Shown: positions 54,208-55,429 of the stretch, in pieces
Layout of the letters: each line of letters opens with the position of its first letter
Position numbering within the stretch: the first letter of the stretch is position 1
Assembly: GCA_024232495.1 (NCBI GenBank)
Contig: JAAEPP010000201.1
Span: forward strand, 1-55,429
DNA from: Flavobacteriaceae bacterium
Lineage (GTDB): Bacteria; Bacteroidota; Bacteroidia; Flavobacteriales; Flavobacteriaceae
Length of the DNA stretch: 55,429 nt
Direction: 5' to 3'
Translations under genes and position numbers: made by a program
The notes under the pieces: generated by a model
What the model was told of the DNA's origin: nothing
Databases searched by the model: none
The model's input: only the letters and a program-made list of their open reading frames with translations

Positions 54208-55299
54208 ATGTTTAGCAATTTATTTATGATTGAATTATCTACAATAATTGACCTTGTAACTTTTGGATCTTCCATTATGTTTGGAATCCTATTTTTTTCT
54301 TCAAAGATTAAAAATAACAGCGGAAATTTTTACTTGAGTTTATTTCTTTTTTGCATAGGTTATATAACCTTTAAAGGAATTGTATATGATATTTATGAGC
54401 GAGAAATATTTCAATTCGATGTGTCATTATTCCTACTTGTTTTTCTATTTTTTTATTTAAATAAAACTATAGGAAGAATCTTAAATTATTGGTGGTACTT
54501 GTTATTCGTTCCTGGGGTTTTAATAAATTTAACAACTTATTTTAAAAATCTAAATCAAATATTGATTCCTGTTCATTTCCATCAAATTTTTTATCTATTT
54601 ACACTGTTTCTAATAGTATATTTTTTTAAAATTTTACATGTACATAATAGCCATGCTAAAGAGTTTTATTCTAATATTGAATTTAAAACGCTATCATGGC
54701 TAAAATTAATTTTATTAATCGTTTTCTCTTTTCATTTTTTTGAGTTCATCGAAGCCCTTATCCCTACCAAAAGAGCTGATGATTTGGAAATACTGTTTTC
54801 TATTATTTATTCACTTATACCTTTTTCACTAGTTTATCTTATAGGTTTAAATGGGTTTTATCAATTTGAAATTTTTAGTGGTATTAGTTCAAATTATTTT
54901 ATAGATAATTTTAATAAAAATATGTTTATTCAATCAAAAAAACAATCAAAGAATGATTTTGAACAATTAAAACAAACAATCATAATAGAAAGATTATACG
55001 CTAAAAAAAACCTCACACTTTATGATTTATCGATTGCATTGAAAATGAAAAAACGGGTTATTTCTATTTTAATTAATGATAATACAGATACTACCTTTTA
55101 TCATTTCATCAACCAATTGCGAATAGAGGAATTTAAAAAACATTTAATAGAAGTTGAGCATCAAAAATTCACTTTATTTGGTCTAGCTCAAGAAGTTGGT
55201 TTTTCATCTAAATCTACATTTTACACTTCCTTCAAATCTATTGAGGGAATGACTCCAAAACAATACCAATCAAAGTTGAAAAAGTCTGTTTCAGCCTAA
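54208..55299 (+). CDS. Membrane-embedded AraC-family regulator
   Basis: The 363-residue protein has about seven hydrophobic helices in its first 235 residues and an AraC-type double HTH in its last 100 (LTLYDLSIALKMKKRVISIL for the first helix set; FTLFGLAQEVGFSSKSTFYTSFKSIEGMTPKQY, in two parts, for the second). It should sit in the inner membrane with the DNA-binding part in the cytoplasm, sensing a membrane or periplasmic signal directly. The start may be ATG 54208 or ATG 54226. The 204-bp region between the tRNA terminator and this gene holds only TATATTTA as a weak -7 candidate. A lipoprotein gene starts 75 bp downstream. Confidence 0.88.
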   Translation: MFSNLFMIELSTIIDLVTFGSSIMFGILFFSSKIKNNSGNFYLSLFLFCIGYITFKGIVYDIYEREIFQFDVSLFLLVFLFFYLNKTIGRILNYWWYLLFVPGVLINLTTYFKNLNQILIPVHFHQIFYLFTLFLIVYFFKILHVHNSHAKEFYSNIEFKTLSWLKLILLIVFSFHFFEFIEALIPTKRADDLEILFSIIYSLIPFSLVYLIGLNGFYQFEIFSGISSNYFIDNFNKNMFIQSKKQSKNDFEQLKQTIIIERLYAKKNLTLYDLSIALKMKKRVISILINDNTDTTFYHFINQLRIEEFKKHLIEVEHQKFTLFGLAQEVGFSSKSTFYTSFKSIEGMTPKQYQSKLKKSVSA

Positions 55300-55318
55300 G
55301 CGCACTAGGTTTTTTTTT
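55295..55318 (+). terminator. Weak terminator candidate after the AraC-type gene
   Basis: CCTA and TAGG flank a seven-base loop directly at the stop codon and are followed by nine T. The stem is only four pairs, so this is a marginal call. Confidence 0.3.
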
Positions 55319-55373
55319 AAAATAATTAATTTGATTTTAGTTTTGCCATTCATTTAAAAACTTTATAAAAATT

Positions 55374-55429
55374 ATGAAAAAATTAGCATTTACTTTCGTA
55401 TTACTTTTATCATTTGCATGTTCAAAAGA
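55374..55429 (+). CDS. Lipoprotein, 5' end only
   Basis: An ATG at 55374 opens a frame that runs off the right edge after 18 codons. The visible MKKLAFTFVLLLSFACSK is a textbook lipoprotein signal: two Lys, a hydrophobic core and a Cys in the lipobox SFAC at residue 16. The identity of the mature protein cannot be seen. It follows the membrane AraC-type regulator on the same strand and could be its target or partner. Confidence 0.75.
   Translation, partial: MKKLAFTFVLLLSFACSK

Overview
The window is an AT-rich chromosome segment of a member of the Bacteroidota, almost certainly family Flavobacteriaceae. The evidence is the complete gliding/type IX secretion motor cluster gldK-gldL-gldM-gldN, a GYDIA-type GHMP kinase next to a class II HMG-CoA reductase, a HYC_CC_PP protein, promoters of the Bacteroidota type (TTG, about 19 nt, TAnnTTTG), and tRNA and protein families typical of that group. 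The genus cannot be fixed from the sequence alone. Nearly all of the window is dense core genome. I see no insertion sequence, prophage, CRISPR array, rRNA or clear island of foreign composition.

Layout. 1-4.9 kb (+): end of a TPR protein, lptC, a 64-residue membrane protein, a CNNM/CBS (CorC/HlyC-type) protein and a PpiD-like periplasmic folding factor. 4.9-7.1 kb (-): GHMP kinase and HMG-CoA reductase (mevalonate pathway). 7.2-12.6 kb (+): a dipeptidyl-peptidase IV-type S9 protease followed by two POT peptide transporters, then a secreted thioredoxin-like protein. 13.1-17.9 kb (-): surE, a small membrane protein, lpxB, an NlpC/P60 lipoprotein and comEC. 18.0-21.3 kb (+): a tail-specific protease and an orphan DppC-like permease. 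21.4-28.5 kb (-): purH, mreB, mreC, mreD, mrdA (PBP2) and rodA, the cell-elongation machinery. 28.6-30.4 kb: a MacB/FtsX-like permease and a GAF-domain methionine sulfoxide reductase-like protein. 30.5-33.6 kb (+): a cysteine-rich metal-handling trio (HYC_CC_PP protein, TonB-dependent receptor, secreted HMA protein). 33.7-40.3 kb (-): miaB, a sigma-54 activator, lptE, a TPR-like protein and secG, then groES-groEL after a terminator. 40.7-49.1 kb (+): topA, an arginase-fold protein and gldKLMN. 49.2-53.8 kb: an FAD oxidoreductase, an ABC-F ATPase and an AsmA-like protein. 53.9 kb: initiator tRNA-fMet. 54.2 kb to the end: a membrane-embedded AraC-type regulator and the start of a lipoprotein gene.

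The genes centre on the cell envelope. They cover LPS synthesis and transport (lpxB, lptC, lptE), protein export and folding (secG, PpiD-like protein, tail-specific protease, GroESL), peptidoglycan elongation (mre/mrd/rod), outer-membrane uptake (TonB receptor, DPP IV plus POT carriers), and the T9SS/gliding motor.

The observations I consider most worth following are these. (1) A strong intrinsic-terminator-like hairpin lies inside the first codons of lptC. (2) An arginase-fold protein whose metal-ligand histidines appear lost sits between topA and gldK. (3) Two perfect inverted repeats lie upstream of the cysteine-rich metal operon. (4) Two genes have -7 boxes so close to the start codon that leaderless mRNAs are expected. 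All functions are inferred from motifs and remembered family features; no database search was possible.
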